Shown: piece by piece, positions 19,820-20,549 of the stretch | Numbering within the stretch: the first letter of the stretch is position 1 | Layout: every line of letters starts with the position of its first letter | Source of the DNA: Candidatus Parvarchaeota archaeon | GTDB taxonomy: Archaea; Nanobdellota; Nanobdellia; Parvarchaeales; Parvarchaeaceae | Reading direction: 5' to 3' | Length of the DNA stretch: 20,549 nt | Assembly: GCA_027366075.1 (NCBI GenBank) | Contig: DAHXLI010000056.1 | Coordinates: forward strand, 1-20,549 | Translations under genes and position numbers: made by a program | The notes under the pieces: model-generated | The model's input: the letters and a program-made list of their open reading frames with translations, nothing else | Database searches by the model: none | What the model was told of the DNA's origin: nothing

Positions 19820-19850
19820 GCTTTAAATAATGTAAGGTTGATTTATAATA
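19820..19850 (+). promoter_or_regulatory. Promoter region of the EF-1 alpha gene
   Basis: Two TATA-like elements are present: CTTTAAATAA at 19821-19830 and ATTTATAATA at 19841-19850. The second gives a leader of about 15 bases, the first about 35. A weak GAGGCG lies at 19861, too far from the ATG to be a good Shine-Dalgarno site. Confidence 0.5.
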
Positions 19851-19886
19851 TAATAAAATTGAGGCGAAACTCAAGAGTCGACCAAT

Positions 19887-20549
19887 ATGGCAGAAACAAA
19901 ACCACACATGAATTTGATTTTTGTAGGGCACGTAGACTCGGGCAAGTCTACGACTGTAGGAAGACTTCTTTATGAAACAGGAAGCTTCAGCGAACAGGAC
20001 AAGGCAAAGATCCAGAAAGAGATTCAAACACTTGGTAAAGTAGACTTCGAATTTGCTTATTTCTTAGATACTTCGGGTGAAGAGAGAAAGAAAGGCGTGA
20101 CTATTGACCTTAGCCACCAAAAGTTCGTTAGCGACAAGTATGAATTCACGATAATAGACGCACCAGGACACGTAGACTTCATTAAGAACATGATTACGGG
20201 GGCATCAGAAGCAGACGCAGCCGTTCTGGTCGTGGACGGAAAGGAAGGAGTAGCACCACAAACAAGGGAGCACACGTATCTTATTAGAGTATTCGGTATA
20301 AAGAGCCTTACTATCGCGATAAATAAGATGGATCTTCTCGGATATGACCAGAAGAGATATGAAGCGGTGAAAGAAGAAATAATGAAGACTGTAAAGATCT
20401 CATACCCTAATGGAGACAAGTTTAACTATATTCCTATCTCCTCTAAAGATGGAGTTAACTTGGTTAAAAAATCAGACAAAATGCCATGGTATACGGGACC
20501 AACTTTGCTAGAAGCTCTTAATGCGTTACCTTTGCCAGAAAGACCGACT
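19887..20549 (+). CDS. tuf: Elongation factor 1 alpha (aEF-1 alpha), N-terminal part (cut by window edge)
   Basis: The first 221 codons of the GTPase that brings aminoacyl-tRNA to the ribosome are present, and the frame is open to the window end. The GTP-binding elements are all there: G1 GHVDSGKST (14-22), switch I KKGVTIDLSH (68-77), G3 DAPGH (91-95), G4 NKMD (146-149) and G5 around SSKDG. Insert positions match the archaeal/eukaryal form rather than bacterial EF-Tu. It follows the decayed LamG gene and a two-element promoter. In many archaea rps10 lies just downstream; here rps10 is elsewhere. Confidence 0.97.
   Translation, partial: MAETKPHMNLIFVGHVDSGKSTTVGRLLYETGSFSEQDKAKIQKEIQTLGKVDFEFAYFLDTSGEERKKGVTIDLSHQKFVSDKYEFTIIDAPGHVDFIKNMITGASEADAAVLVVDGKEGVAPQTREHTYLIRVFGIKSLTIAINKMDLLGYDQKRYEAVKEEIMKTVKISYPNGDKFNYIPISSKDGVNLVKKSDKMPWYTGPTLLEALNALPLPERPT

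Noticed and set aside
1..20549. CRISPR array, intact insertion sequence, toxin-antitoxin or restriction system
   Set aside because: No regularly spaced repeats, transposase, nuclease or methyltransferase motifs were seen on either strand.

Overview
The window comes from an archaeon, most likely a small-genome DPANN member close to Micrarchaeota/Parvarchaeota. The evidence for Archaea is the gene set: MCM helicase, aIF2 beta, DUF424, L7Ae, S28e, L24e, L10e-type uL16, Pelota, archaeal-type GluRS, EF-1 alpha, a histone-fold protein, an archaeal SRP RNA, and tRNAs with introns one base 3' of the anticodon. The promoters agree: TATA-like boxes lie about 25-35 bases upstream of many start codons, and only rpl7ae has a strong Shine-Dalgarno site. 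The DPANN placement is weaker. It rests on compact overlapping genes and on class III signal peptide/LamG surface proteins.

Layout. (1) 1-2935, minus strand: an information-processing operon, mcm > OB-fold protein > aIF2 beta > DUF424 protein (cut by the window edge). (2) 3034-4569, minus: a PAP2 phosphatase overlapping an RCK-domain membrane protein that has no recognisable K+ selectivity filter, then rps10. (3) 4616-5320: an eroded stretch with broken reading frames on both strands. (4) 5373-8107, plus: rpl7ae-rps28e-rpl24e, followed by two large Ser-rich, Cys-containing membrane-anchored surface proteins. (5) 8211-8732: a small zinc-site protein behind a nested dyad, then an intron-containing tRNA-Tyr. 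(6) 8749-11742: GluRS (minus), an unknown 122-residue protein, a very short histone-fold protein and a two-helix membrane protein. (7) 11891-12269: SRP RNA followed after 17 bases by tRNA-Ser(GCT) with a 15-base intron. (8) 12330-14441: a nucleoside deoxyribosyltransferase-like protein, a 61-residue unknown and rpl10e, convergent with a PduO-type cobalamin adenosyltransferase and a small unknown. (9) 14563-17417: a hexapeptide acyltransferase, tRNA-Glu(CTC) on minus, an amino-acid permease overlapping pelA. (10) 17414-20549: AsnRS (minus), a multiply broken pilin-signal/LamG surface gene, and the first 221 codons of EF-1 alpha.

Most of the window is translation machinery (ribosomal proteins, two synthetases, three tRNAs, initiation and elongation factors, ribosome rescue, protein targeting) interleaved with fast-evolving cell-surface genes. 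Genes are tightly packed, with repeated 4-base ATGA overlaps and two convergent 4-base stop overlaps. I found no CRISPR array, intact insertion sequence or clear novel defence system. The most unusual items are the decayed LamG gene, the filter-less RCK membrane protein, the truncated histone fold and the dyad in front of the small zinc protein.
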